Shown here: positions 1 to 7,411 of the stretch, in pieces
Layout of the letters: the number at the start of each line of letters is the position of its first letter
Numbering within the stretch: the first letter of the stretch is position 1
NCBI GenBank assembly: GCA_015066875.1
Contig: SVNM01000017.1
Span: 1-39,151 of the forward strand
Source of the DNA: Ruminococcus sp.
GTDB lineage: Bacteria; Bacillota; Clostridia; Oscillospirales; Ruminococcaceae
Direction of reading: 5' to 3'
Length of the DNA stretch: 39,151 nucleotides
Position numbers and translations under genes: made by a program
Notes under the pieces: model-generated
Told to the model about the DNA's origin: nothing
Seen by the model: only the letters and a program-made list of their open reading frames with translations
Database searches by the model: none

Positions 1-612
1 GCCCGCCTTTTCAAGAGCCTCGCTTACTTTCATAAGACGCTTAGCTTCTCTGATACGGTATTTTTCTGCAAGCGGGTCATCGTCATCAAAAAATCCGAAA
101 AGAGCTTCAGCCTCAGTAAGATAGTGCCAGTCCTCATTATATTCTGCGCACATCACCACATAGAGCTTATCTCCGTCCTCGATTAATTTTTCAGAGGTAA
201 TTTTCATCTGATACTCATACAGCATTTTGCGCAGATGTTCAGGCTTGCTCATAGGCTGTAAAATCCAGCGGATACTGTTGAAATCACCACGATCAACATT
301 CACATTTCCGATAATATCAGCTATAGTTTCACCGCCCATACCGGCAATGACAACATCGCTTACTCCATCAAGAGGGACATTATCAAGTCCATCAGAGAGA
401 ATAAGCTCTACCCTATCAGCAGCTCCGCATTTTTCCACAGTTTTTTTAGCAGCTTCCAGCGGTCCCTCTTTAACATCAGATGCTATTACCTTTTCGCACT
501 TACCGCTTTTTATGAGCTCAGCAGCAAGATAAGCGTGATCTGTTCCCACATCACAGACAATTCCCTTGCCACCAACCATATCCATACACATTTTCAGTCT
601 TTTATCCAGCAT
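1..612 (-). CDS. trmK: tRNA (adenine(22)-N1)-methyltransferase TrmK, C-terminus cut by window edge
   Basis: This reading frame starts at an ATG at 612 and runs off the left edge after 204 codons, so only the extreme C-terminus is missing. It encodes a class I SAM-dependent methyltransferase of the TrmK family, which methylates N1 of adenine 22 in tRNA. The N-terminal part shows the SAM-binding motif VCDVGTDHAYLA (about residues 19-30), then ASDVKEGPLEAA, the family signature VIAGMGGETI and the WILQPMSKPEHLR stretch typical of this family. The start is preceded by GAGGTG at good spacing. It lies just downstream of the terminator at 626-664, so it may be transcribed separately from the DUF1858 gene or by read-through. 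Family assignment is firm; substrate position follows from family knowledge. Confidence 0.88.
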   Translation of the reverse strand, partial: MLDKRLKMCMDMVGGKGIVCDVGTDHAYLAAELIKSGKCEKVIASDVKEGPLEAAKKTVEKCGAADRVELILSDGLDNVPLDGVSDVVIAGMGGETIADIIGNVNVDRGDFNSIRWILQPMSKPEHLRKMLYEYQMKITSEKLIEDGDKLYVVMCAEYNEDWHYLTEAEALFGFFDDDDPLAEKYRIREAKRLMKVSEALEKAG

Positions 613-625
613 ACTACACCTCATT

Positions 626-664
626 CAAAAAATAACAGCGTGCCGCTTTACTACAGCACGCTGT
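626..664 (-). terminator. Rho-independent terminator after the DUF1858 gene
   Basis: On the minus strand a perfect 9-bp stem (ACAGCGTGC 635-643 paired with GCACGCTGT 656-664) is followed by TTATTTTTT. It lies 24 bases past the stop of the DUF1858 gene and ends just before the trmK ribosome binding site. Confidence 0.8.
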
Positions 665-687
665 GGACCGTTTTCTTCAAGCAGTCA

Positions 688-888
688 TTACTTTCCTTCA
701 AAATGAGCATTAAGCTTTGCTACCAGCTCATCTGCATCTGTGCCGTGAACAGCACATGCCTGTTCAATTGTCTCGCTTCTTGATGCGGGACAGCCAAGGC
801 AATGCATACCTATTTCAAGAAAATAAGGAGCAACATCAAAATCTGCGTCAAGAATATCTCCGATAATAGTATCCTTTGTAATTGTCAT
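688..888 (-). CDS. DUF1858 domain protein (redox-disulfide domain)
   Basis: This 66-residue protein matches the DUF1858 family, also described as the hybrid-cluster-protein-associated redox disulfide domain. The hallmark is the GMHCLGCP segment (about residues 27-34) with a CxxC pair, preceded by the typical ITKDTIIGDIL and followed by a short helix ending in LVAKLNAHFEGK. The CxxC suggests a redox or metal-binding role, but the molecular function of stand-alone members is not established. It is followed by a good terminator, and a terminator also lies immediately upstream (958-986), so it is probably a single-gene transcript. There are no membrane segments or signal peptide, so it should be cytoplasmic. 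Confidence 0.85.
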   Translation of the reverse strand: MTITKDTIIGDILDADFDVAPYFLEIGMHCLGCPASRSETIEQACAVHGTDADELVAKLNAHFEGK

Positions 889-937
889 AATAAAAACTTC
901 CTTCCTGTTTTTTTATATTCTTTGAATTACTGTAAAA

Positions 938-965
938 TTTATACATATTCTTCATAAAAATCCAA
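938..965 (-). promoter_or_regulatory. Possible promoter of the DUF1858 gene
   Basis: On the minus strand TTGGAT (960-965), a 16-bp spacer and TATAAA (938-943) lie directly after the upstream terminator and 50 bases before the DUF1858 start. The -35 box matches only three of six consensus bases, so this is tentative. Confidence 0.35.
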
Positions 966-986
966 AGCACAGCATTTAGCTGTGCT
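958..986 (-). terminator. Rho-independent terminator after the zinc-ribbon gene
   Basis: On the minus strand a perfect 8-bp stem (AGCACAGC 966-973 / GCTGTGCT 979-986, 5-nt loop) is followed by TTGGATTTTT, 19 bases downstream of the zinc-ribbon stop codon. Confidence 0.7.
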
Positions 987-1004
987 GTTACGGATTATTA
1001 GCGA

Positions 1005-1280
1005 TTATTCTTCGTTGAGCTTTGCAAAGCACTCGCTGCAATATACAGGTCTGCCGTCCTTAGGCTCGAAAGGAACCTTTGCTTCTCCGCCACATGTAGC
1101 GCAAACGCCTGTGTACATTACTCTTTCAGCTCTGCCTGCATTTTTTCTTGCATCACGACAGCTCTTGCATCTCTGGGGCTCATTTACAAAGCCTTTTTCA
1201 GCATAGAACTCCTGTTCGCCTGCAGAAAAAACAAACTCGCTTCCGCACTCCTTGCACACTAATGTCTTGTCTTCGTACAT
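1005..1280 (-). CDS. Double zinc-ribbon protein (zf-trcl / CxxC zinc-finger family)
   Basis: This 91-residue protein carries four CxxC motifs: CKEC (residues 9-12), CKSC (38-41), CATC (60-63) and CSEC (80-83). They form two zinc ribbons. The first matches the probable zinc-ribbon family in which CKECGxEFxFxxGEQEFYxxKGF is diagnostic; the second matches a short CxxC zinc-finger domain that is often fused to it. The function is unknown; nucleic-acid or protein binding is plausible for this fold but is not shown here. It follows the SigH-like gene on the same strand, separated by the 92-base interval that contains the tRNA-like element. The start has a GCGAGG ribosome binding site upstream. Confidence 0.85.
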   Translation of the reverse strand: MYEDKTLVCKECGSEFVFSAGEQEFYAEKGFVNEPQRCKSCRDARKNAGRAERVMYTGVCATCGGEAKVPFEPKDGRPVYCSECFAKLNEE

Positions 1281-1305
1281 TTTACTATACCTCGCTTAAA
1301 ATATT

Positions 1306-1373
1306 TGGACCACGAGTTGGATTTACACCAACACCTTTGTTAAACAACGCTCTTTGAGTTAAGCTACCCGGTC
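1306..1373 (-). ncRNA. tRNA-like structured element with a shortened anticodon arm (possible tRNA pseudogene or leader RNA)
   Basis: Read on the minus strand, the interval between the SigH-like stop and the zinc-ribbon start resembles a tRNA. It has an acceptor-like GACC/GGTC closing pair, then TA and a D-arm-like hairpin GCTT-(8 nt)-GAGC. A tiny hairpin TTGT-TTA-ACAA stands where the anticodon arm should be. A perfect 5-bp T-arm GTTGG-TGTAAAT-CCAAC with a 7-nt loop follows, and the element ends in CCA. Between the D-like and T-like stems there are only 16 bases instead of the usual 22-23. The D-loop lacks GG and the T-loop lacks TTC, so it is not a functional elongator tRNA. The 5' end lies within the stop codon of the sigma-factor gene. 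It could be a decayed tRNA, a tRNA-mimicking 5' UTR element, or chance. Confidence 0.35.
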
Positions 1374-1983
1374 ATTTATAATAGTTTAAAATTTCCTGTG
1401 AAATTGCACGGATTTTCTTTCTTGCCCTCTGCATAGAATTATCCACGCTTTTTTCCGTTATTCCAAGCTTTGCACTTATCTGTCTGTAGGACTCGCCCTT
1501 GATGTAGTGGTTAAAAACCTTAAGCTCAGCCGATGAAAGGACAGAACTCACCTCATTGAACAAGGCAGAAAAATACTCTTTATGAAGAAAAACGCTTTCG
1601 GGAGTTTTATTATCGCAGACAGCTTCATCATCTGTAATATCGGAAATATCGGCAAGATGCTCCACAGACTTAGAGCCTTTTCTAAGCAGAGTTTTCATAC
1701 GATTGTCGATGCAAACGGAAGAATACGCAGAAAAAGACGTACATTTCTGCGGATCATACGAACTTACTGCACTGAGCAGACCGATAAAACCTTCCTGAAA
1801 AAGGTCATCGCAATCGGTAACATAATTTGCATATTTTCTTGATCTGGCATAAATCAGCTTTGTATATCTGAATAAAAGCTCATTAACCGCATTCCGATTG
1901 TTCTTGGCACAGATTACAAGCTCCTCATCACTATATTCACTGAAACTGCGATTCTCATCACTATGCAAATTATTCACCATCAT
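1372..1983 (-). CDS. sigH: RNA polymerase sigma factor, SigH (Spo0H)-like
   Basis: This 203-residue sigma-70 family protein has region 2 (about residues 28-100, with DDLFQEGFIGLLSAVSSYD, the core-binding and -10 recognition part) and region 4 (about 145-195, ending KSVDNSMQRARKKI). Region 3 is absent. The S(V/I)DNxxQRxxKK pattern and the spacing match Bacillus SigH, the sigma factor for the transition state and early sporulation, rather than ECF sigma factors. The frame begins MMVNN; either of the two adjacent ATG codons could be used. It lies downstream of the DivIVA-like gene behind a strong hairpin (2008-2040). SigH identity is inferred from sequence resemblance; the usual SigH neighbours (rpmG, secE, nusG) are not here. 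Confidence 0.75.
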   Translation of the reverse strand: MMVNNLHSDENRSFSEYSDEELVICAKNNRNAVNELLFRYTKLIYARSRKYANYVTDCDDLFQEGFIGLLSAVSSYDPQKCTSFSAYSSVCIDNRMKTLLRKGSKSVEHLADISDITDDEAVCDNKTPESVFLHKEYFSALFNEVSSVLSSAELKVFNHYIKGESYRQISAKLGITEKSVDNSMQRARKKIRAISQEILNYYK

Positions 1984-2007
1984 TCCGACTGATTATAAAA
2001 ACATTAT

Positions 2008-2040
2008 TTGTTACGCAGTCACAAACGGACTGCGTAACAA
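2008..2040 (-). terminator. Strong hairpin, probable terminator after the DivIVA-like gene
   Basis: A perfect 13-bp inverted repeat (TTGTTACGCAGTC 2008-2020 / 2028-2040, 7-nt loop) lies 14 bases after the DivIVA-like stop. On the minus strand the hairpin is followed by AAATAATGTTTTTAT, so the U-run is displaced by several bases; termination may be partial, allowing read-through into the sigma-factor gene. Confidence 0.6.
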
Positions 2041-2053
2041 TATGTAATAATTC

Positions 2054-3460
2054 TTATTCTGAACCCTTTGCAGCCTCTTCTTCTGCTGCCTTAAGAAGCT
2101 CTGACATATCAAAATTGAAATTAGCTGCCTTCTTAGCAGGCTTTTCAGGCTGTGCATATGTCTTGGGAGCTGCCTGTGCAGGAGCAGTATACTCAGGCTT
2201 ATCATCAACCTTAGCAGTTGATACAGGAGCAACCTTCTTAGGCTCAAATGTAGCTGAAGGAGCTGAAGCCTTCTTGACATCAGCAGCATTATCAGCACCG
2301 ATTGTCTTACGAGCTTCCTCGATAACAATCTGAGCTTCATTCATTCTGTCTGTTGTCTGACTTGAGAGTCTGTTCATAAGGCTTGTAATATCGTTGAGCT
2401 TGCTGTTTACACCCTCGATCTCGTTTCTGAGGAGAGTACGAACAGTTGATGACATTTCGTTAACCTTATCAGCGTGAACATTAGCTTCCATAACAGTAAG
2501 CTTAGCCTGTTCATTAGCTTCCTTGATGCAAGCCTCAGCTGTAGCATTGGCATTGCTGATAGTCTTTTCAGCCTCGATATTAGCATCGCTGACGATCTTT
2601 TCAGCCTGTTCGGAAGCTTCCTTAGTCATCTTATCTGCAGCGTGCTTAGCCTCGATTGTGATCTTGTTAGCAGTCTTCTGAGCCTCAGTAAAGAGAGCGC
2701 CCATATCGAATGAAGCGGGAATTACACCGCCTGACTCAGCATTTTCCTTAAGATCGTTGATTTCATCGTTAAGCTTGGAGATTTCTCCGTCCTTCTTAGC
2801 GATTGCAGCCTTTGTATCTTCGATTTCCTTAGTGAGCTGTGAAATCTTTGTATCCTTCTCAGTGATCTCACGAACCTTAGCTGTGAGTTCACCTTCCTTA
2901 GCTGAAAGCTCGCCTGTGATCTTAGCGATTTCGCCCTTAACCTTAGCGATCTCAGCGTCCTTAGCAGCTGTATCTGCTGCGGGAGCTGCCTGTGCAGGAG
3001 CTACAGCAGGTTTCTGTTCAGCAGCCTTCTGAGCAGCTGCAAGTTTTTCTTCTGTAGTCTTGATATAGCCCTTAAGTCTTTCGATCTCAGCCTTAGCAGC
3101 GTTGAGCTCTGCGGGATTTGCACCACCCTGTGCAGCAGGAGCAGCACCGCCCTTGCTAGCCTTAAGCTGATTGATCAGAGCCTGATCCTGTTCATGCTGT
3201 TTCTTAGCAGCTTCAAGCTCAGCCTTAGCAACTCTGAGAGCATTATTTGAAGCATTGAGCTTTTCCTGAAGGTTATCAACCTGATTTCTGTATTTAACGA
3301 TTTCCTGCGGGTCGGCCGGACCTGTATTCTGTGCTTTTTCGAGCTCTGTCTCAAGGTTTATAATTTTTGAGTTAAGCTCATCAAGGTACTGCATTACATC
3401 TTCTTTGATAAAGCCCTTCTGACCGATTTTGGTTTCTCTTAAAACTGTTGGTTCTTGCAT
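2054..3460 (-). CDS. DivIVA-like coiled-coil cell-division protein
   Basis: The protein has 468 residues from the ATG at 3460, which has GGAGTG eight bases upstream. A longer frame reaches 3496 but would cross a leader hairpin. The N-terminus (ETKIGQKGFIKEDVMQYLDEL) resembles the DivIVA membrane-curvature-binding head with its G-F/Y-E-D-V-x-x-(F/Y)-L-D pattern. The rest is an almost uninterrupted coiled coil rich in Ala, Glu and Lys (about residues 25-240), then a segment with repeated (A/S)(D/N)A-x-x-E units (about 265-340) resembling a-helical stalks. A Pro/Ala-rich linker and the short helical tail FNFDMSELLKAAEEEAAKGSE close it. There is no signal peptide. It lies next to ftsZ, and DivIVA proteins commonly organise poles or septa; its specific role here is inferred. 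Confidence 0.65.
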   Translation of the reverse strand: MQEPTVLRETKIGQKGFIKEDVMQYLDELNSKIINLETELEKAQNTGPADPQEIVKYRNQVDNLQEKLNASNNALRVAKAELEAAKKQHEQDQALINQLKASKGGAAPAAQGGANPAELNAAKAEIERLKGYIKTTEEKLAAAQKAAEQKPAVAPAQAAPAADTAAKDAEIAKVKGEIAKITGELSAKEGELTAKVREITEKDTKISQLTKEIEDTKAAIAKKDGEISKLNDEINDLKENAESGGVIPASFDMGALFTEAQKTANKITIEAKHAADKMTKEASEQAEKIVSDANIEAEKTISNANATAEACIKEANEQAKLTVMEANVHADKVNEMSSTVRTLLRNEIEGVNSKLNDITSLMNRLSSQTTDRMNEAQIVIEEARKTIGADNAADVKKASAPSATFEPKKVAPVSTAKVDDKPEYTAPAQAAPKTYAQPEKPAKKAANFNFDMSELLKAAEEEAAKGSE

Positions 3461-3533
3461 TTGTGACACTCCATTCCCCGCAGCAAGGTGCGGCAAAAGT
3501 TAAATTCAAGGAAATAAATTAAGCCTTTAATAG

Positions 3534-3562
3534 ATTATACCACATATTTTATTTCATTTCAA
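3534..3562 (-). promoter_or_regulatory. Sigma-A-type promoter of the DivIVA-like gene
   Basis: On the minus strand TTGAAA (3557-3562), a 17-bp spacer and a perfect TATAAT (3534-3539), with TGG just before it giving an extended -10. The predicted start lies about 65 bases before the ATG at 3460. The leader contains a small hairpin CCGCA-(6)-TGCGG at about 3477-3492, near the ribosome binding site. Confidence 0.75.
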
Positions 3563-3699
3563 CCATTTAAATGTAGAATTTTGCTACTAATTTTAGTGAA
3601 TTTACTACAAAATTTCCCCGCAGTATTATATTTATCATTATTTACTTTACATTCTCATTTAATATTATTTAATCAAAACAGTCTATAATTAAACCGGAT

Positions 3700-3736
3700 A
3701 TAACAAAAACGCCTCCGATTTTTTATCGGAAGCGTT
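3700..3736 (-). terminator. Rho-independent terminator after ftsZ
   Basis: On the minus strand a 12-bp stem (AACGCTTCCGAT/ATCGGAGGCGTT, one G-U pair; 3708-3719 and 3725-3736) with a 5-nt loop is followed by TTTTTGTTA. It lies about 20 bases after the ftsZ stop codon. Confidence 0.85.
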
Positions 3737-3755
3737 ATTGATTTCTGTTACAAAA

Positions 3756-4865
3756 TTAGTTGCCGAGCATCTTGAAAATAGCCTCAAGATCGTCGTCCTG
3801 TGATGAAGATGTCTTTACATCGCCCAGTCCAAGACCGTCAATAAGAGGATTGTCAATCTTGATTACATCATCAACAGATTCCTCAAGCTCCATACCTGTT
3901 GACTCTGTCTCATCAAAGCCTGCAGCGATAACTGTAATTGTCATCTCATCCTGCATATCTTCCTTGAATGCTGTACCGAAGATGAACTCTACTCCGTCAG
4001 CAGCAGTATCTGTGATCATCTTTGTAGCTGCATCAACATCTGAAGAAAGGATATCCTCTGACATAGCGATATTGATAAGGAGTCTCTTTGCACCTGAGAT
4101 TGATGTTTCGAGGAGGGGGCTGGAGATAACTGCATTTGCAGCTTCCTTGGCCTTATCCTTGCCTGAACCGTGGCCGATAGCCATATGAGCGTATCCTGCG
4201 CCCTTCATAATTGTTGAAACGTCAGCAAAATCAAGATTGATATAGCCTTCCTCAACGATAAGGTCGGAAATACTCTTAACACCTGTCTTAAGCACATCAT
4301 CTGCAAGAGCAAATGACTGCATCATAGTAAGAGGCTTATCAAGACCAACAAGAAGACGCTCGTTAGGAATTACGATGAGTGAGTCAACGTACTTCTTAAG
4401 TTCTGCGATACCTCTCTCAGCCTGAGCCATCTTCTGCTCTCTTTCAAAAGCGAAAGGCTTTGTTACAACAGCAACAGTAAGGATATCCATTTCCTTAGCG
4501 ATCTTAGCAACTACAGGAGCAGCACCTGTTCCTGTACCGCCACCCATACCGGCAGTAATAAAGATCATATCTGCACCCTTGAGATGTGTTTCGATCTCAT
4601 CACGGTTTTCTTCAGCACTGCGCTGACCGATTTCAGGCTTGTTTCCTGCACCTCTGCCCTTTGTAAGCTTTGCGCCGATCGGAATCTTAGTTGTAGCCTT
4701 TGACTTATTAAGTGCCTTAGCATCAGTATTTACAGCAATATATTCAATATTGTTTACACCTGACTCTACCATACAGTTAACGGCATTTCCACCGCCACCG
4801 CCTACACCGATGACCTTTATGTTAACATCGGGCTCAAGTGCTTCTTCATAATTAAAATCAGACAT
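3756..4865 (-). CDS. ftsZ: Cell division GTPase FtsZ
   Basis: This 369-residue protein is the tubulin homologue that forms the Z ring at midcell. The GTP-binding signature GGGTGTG is at residues 108-114, and the N-terminal nucleotide site [11 protein letters not shown] at about 20-30. The synergy (T7) loop NLDFAD (210-215) carries the catalytic aspartates. The globular core ends near residue 320, followed by an acidic linker of about 35 residues. The C-terminal tail is [13 protein letters not shown], which lacks the usual D-I-P-x-F-(L/I)-R peptide that binds FtsA, SepF and other partners; no ftsA gene is present next to it. An AGGAGG ribosome binding site precedes the start. It has its own promoter and terminator and is therefore transcriptionally separable from ftsQ. 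Confidence 0.97.
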   Translation of the reverse strand: MSDFNYEEALEPDVNIKVIGVGGGGGNAVNCMVESGVNNIEYIAVNTDAKALNKSKATTKIPIGAKLTKGRGAGNKPEIGQRSAEENRDEIETHLKGADMIFITAGMGGGTGTGAAPVVAKIAKEMDILTVAVVTKPFAFEREQKMAQAERGIAELKKYVDSLIVIPNERLLVGLDKPLTMMQSFALADDVLKTGVKSISDLIVEEGYINLDFADVSTIMKGAGYAHMAIGHGSGKDKAKEAANAVISSPLLETSISGAKRLLINIAMSEDILSSDVDAATKMITDTAADGVEFIFGTAFKEDMQDEMTITVIAAGFDETESTGMELEESVDDVIKIDNPLIDGLGLGDVKTSSSQDDDLEAIFKMLGN

Positions 4866-4938
4866 TTAAACTCCTCCTAAATATTTATGTTCCTAAAATT
4901 TTATGTAAATTCTAAATAACCATAAAAATACACTTATT

Positions 4939-4967
4939 ATTTTATCATACACTTTCAATTTTTTCAA
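4939..4967 (-). promoter_or_regulatory. Sigma-A-type promoter of ftsZ
   Basis: On the minus strand TTGAAA (4962-4967), a 17-bp spacer ending in TGA (extended -10) and TAAAAT (4939-4944). The start site would lie about 65 bases before the ftsZ ATG. Confidence 0.7.
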
Positions 4968-5000
4968 GTGTCTGATAAAGATTTTATAATTTCTGTATTT

Positions 5001-5041
5001 TTGTACAAATTTATCCGTTCAGTAATCGTCATTTTGTACAA
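5001..5041. promoter_or_regulatory. Pair of palindromic TTGTACAA sites upstream of the ftsZ promoter
   Basis: Two copies of the 8-bp palindrome TTGTACAA (5001-5008 and 5034-5041) stand 33 bp apart, about three helical turns. They lie 34 and 67 bp upstream of the ftsZ -35 box. This could be a regulator's operator pair, but in such AT-rich DNA chance cannot be excluded. Confidence 0.3.
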
Positions 5042-5073
5042 TATTTTCTTGTTGAAACTTCACACCTTTTCCA

Positions 5074-6054
5074 TTATTCTTCAGGTGATTCTGTTGCTTC
5101 GGTGAGAGCTTCGTTGTGCTCGCGGAAGATCTCCTCCTGATCCTCATCGATTTCTCCCGCAGGATTTGTAACAGGCTGACTCTCTCCGCTTTCGCCCTGT
5201 TCACCGGGAATTATATCTGTACCTGTAACAGGCTCAGTTGTCTGAGGGGTTACTCCGGGAATATACACAGGATCGTCATTTATTCTGAAACTACACTCGT
5301 TAGATCCAATCATCGTGATATAGCCTGTTTTGCCCTCTACGTCCTTATCGTTCATAACGTTGTTTGCCATATTCAGCTTATACTCGATATCGGTCCAGTT
5401 GCCCATTTTAAAGATTATTCCGTTGGAGTAATTCACAAGCATTGCATATTTATCAGTCATATCCACACTTGCGATTATATTCTGTTCGGTGTCGTTGATA
5501 ATGTCAATAAACTCAAGAAAAGCCTCATGCTTCTGCTCATCTTCCGACGAAAGAGGCTTGCCGGGAGTTTTCTCCAGCGGATCATATCCGTAGAAAACAG
5601 GCAGACCCGTTGTTATAAAGCCGTTATCCGCAAGAATTTTTCCTTGTTTGCTCACAAGAAGCGTTCCCATTTCATACACAACATTGAAGGCGGGCACGCA
5701 CTTGCTTACCGTTATCTCAAGAGACGAGGGAAAATGCCTGTCAACATCTGCCGTTTCGACATAAAGCAGAGCGTCAAGTATATTCTGCTCGCTTTTATGA
5801 GTATTGAGCCTCAGCAGATTATCGCCCTTCTGTATTCCCGATGCCTGAAGTATCTGCTCTGCCGTATACTGATCAGACTCGCCTGAAATTTTTATCTCAT
5901 TGATATTGAAAAGAAATGTATAGCTGACTGTAACTCCCACAGTAAGCACAAGCAGTATGACTATCAGACTGTACAGGTTCATTTTTCTTTTTCTTCTTCT
6001 AAGCCTTTTACTGCTGTTTTCTCTTTCAACGCTTGTTTTTTCTACGTCCTTCAT
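5074..6054 (-). CDS. ftsQ: Cell division protein FtsQ/DivIB
   Basis: This 326-residue bitopic membrane protein has a short basic cytoplasmic N-terminus (RLRRRKRK), a single membrane segment at about residues 27-49, and an extracytoplasmic POTRA domain (about 52-122, beginning INEIKISGESDQYTAEQIL). A beta domain follows to about 260 and an acidic Pro/Thr/Glu-rich tail ends the protein. It belongs to the FtsQ-FtsL-FtsB subcomplex (DivIB, FtsL, DivIC in Firmicutes) that activates septal synthesis by FtsW and its PBP. It is the last gene of the dcw operon, 43 bases after murA, with GGAG upstream of the ATG. Sequence is poorly conserved in this family, so the domain order and position carry much of the assignment. 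Confidence 0.88.
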   Translation of the reverse strand: MKDVEKTSVERENSSKRLRRRKRKMNLYSLIVILLVLTVGVTVSYTFLFNINEIKISGESDQYTAEQILQASGIQKGDNLLRLNTHKSEQNILDALLYVETADVDRHFPSSLEITVSKCVPAFNVVYEMGTLLVSKQGKILADNGFITTGLPVFYGYDPLEKTPGKPLSSEDEQKHEAFLEFIDIINDTEQNIIASVDMTDKYAMLVNYSNGIIFKMGNWTDIEYKLNMANNVMNDKDVEGKTGYITMIGSNECSFRINDDPVYIPGVTPQTTEPVTGTDIIPGEQGESGESQPVTNPAGEIDEDQEEIFREHNEALTEATESPEE

Positions 6055-6097
6055 TATTTTCTCCGTTTCATATTCCTTTTGGAATATTATTTATATT

Positions 6098-7360
6098 TCA
6101 AACCGAGACTCTTCGCATTTTTCCGCCGAGTCTTGTTACTGCTTCCTCTATCCGTTCATATCCCCTGTCTATGTGGGATATACTGCCTATTTCCGTAGTT
6201 CCTTCTGCCGCCAGAGCCGCAACTGCCATAGCCGCTCCGCCTCTTAAATCGGTTGCGTCAACAGAAGCTCCGTACAATCGGCTTACACCCTTTACAACAG
6301 CTGCTTTTCCAAGCACCTGTATATCTGCTCCCATTTTTATAAGAGCGTCGGTATGCCGATAACGGCAGTCAAATATATTTTCCTCAAAAACGCTTGTTCC
6401 ATCTGATTTGAGAATTGCCGCCATCAGAATAGCCTGTGCGTCTGTAGGAAATCCCGGGTGCGGCATTGTACGCACTCTTTCACTGAGAGCCTTCAGCTTT
6501 CTCGGACATTTAAGATATATTCTGTCCTTGCCCGTATATATACTGCAGCCTGTCTGTTCAAGCACAGAAATAAAGGACTCCTCTGCATTTACACAGGCAT
6601 TTGTCAGTATAAGCTCTCCGCCTGTGGCAGCGGTCATACACATATATGTAGCTCCCGCGATTCTGTCTGACATTATTCCGTACTCACAGCCATGAAGCCG
6701 TGTTTTACCTCTGATTATAATTCTGCTTTCTCCGTCGCCGGAAATATCCGCTCCGCAAGCTCTGAGAAAACCGCATAAATCACTGATTTCAGGCTCTCGC
6801 GCAGCATTGTTTATTATGGTTTCTCCCTCAGCCTTTACAGCGCAGAGTATCACATTCTCTGTAGCTCCCACAGAGGGAAAGGGCAGTGAAATTCTTGCCC
6901 CGTGTATCTTTCCTTTTGCTCTGCAGACTATTCTGCCATAGTTATCATTGATTTCCACGCCCATTTTTTTCAGAGCGCTAATGTGCATATCGATAGGCCT
7001 CGGACCAAGCTCGCACCCACCGGGACAGCTTACTGTACACTCGCCCATTCTGCCAAGAAGCGCTCCCATAAAAATTATAGAGGAACGCATTTCACTCATC
7101 ATTTTTTCAGGAATAGAGCTTTTATCGGCACTCTCGGAATTAATCACCGCGGTATTGCCCGAAAATCTGCATCTGCAGCCTGTATGATTAAGTATTCTTG
7201 ACGCTGAATATATATCTGTAAGCTTTGGACAGCCCGTAAGTACACACTCGCCCTCTGCAAGAAGCGATGCCGCCATTATAGGCAAAGCACTGTTCTTGCT
7301 TCCCTGAAGAGAAAGCTCTCCGCAAAGGCACTGTCCGCCGTCTACAATCAATTTCTGCAT
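6098..7360 (-). CDS. murA: UDP-N-acetylglucosamine 1-carboxyvinyltransferase MurA
   Basis: This 420-residue enzyme catalyses the first committed step of peptidoglycan precursor synthesis, transferring enolpyruvate from PEP to UDP-GlcNAc in the cytoplasm. The conserved GSKNSALP motif places Lys22 and Asn23 at the substrate site. The flexible catalytic loop PGGCELGPRPIDMH carries Cys116, the residue alkylated by fosfomycin, so the enzyme is predicted to be sensitive in principle. Length is typical of the family. GAGGTGAT precedes the ATG. It lies between murG and ftsQ in the dcw operon. Low-GC Gram-positives often carry two MurA paralogues; only this one is in the window. Confidence 0.96.
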   Translation of the reverse strand: MQKLIVDGGQCLCGELSLQGSKNSALPIMAASLLAEGECVLTGCPKLTDIYSASRILNHTGCRCRFSGNTAVINSESADKSSIPEKMMSEMRSSIIFMGALLGRMGECTVSCPGGCELGPRPIDMHISALKKMGVEINDNYGRIVCRAKGKIHGARISLPFPSVGATENVILCAVKAEGETIINNAAREPEISDLCGFLRACGADISGDGESRIIIRGKTRLHGCEYGIMSDRIAGATYMCMTAATGGELILTNACVNAEESFISVLEQTGCSIYTGKDRIYLKCPRKLKALSERVRTMPHPGFPTDAQAILMAAILKSDGTSVFEENIFDCRYRHTDALIKMGADIQVLGKAAVVKGVSRLYGASVDATDLRGGAAMAVAALAAEGTTEIGSISHIDRGYERIEEAVTRLGGKMRRVSV

Positions 7361-7411
7361 ATTATCACCTCACAGCATTTTGTTTATATTATGCCGTCAG
7401 ATGATTTTCTG

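Noticed and set aside
3461..3496. Upstream start of the DivIVA-like protein (extra 12 residues MPHLAAGNG...)
   Set aside because: These codons coincide with a leader hairpin and the GGAGTG ribosome binding site of the ATG at 3460; the added residues do not resemble the family.
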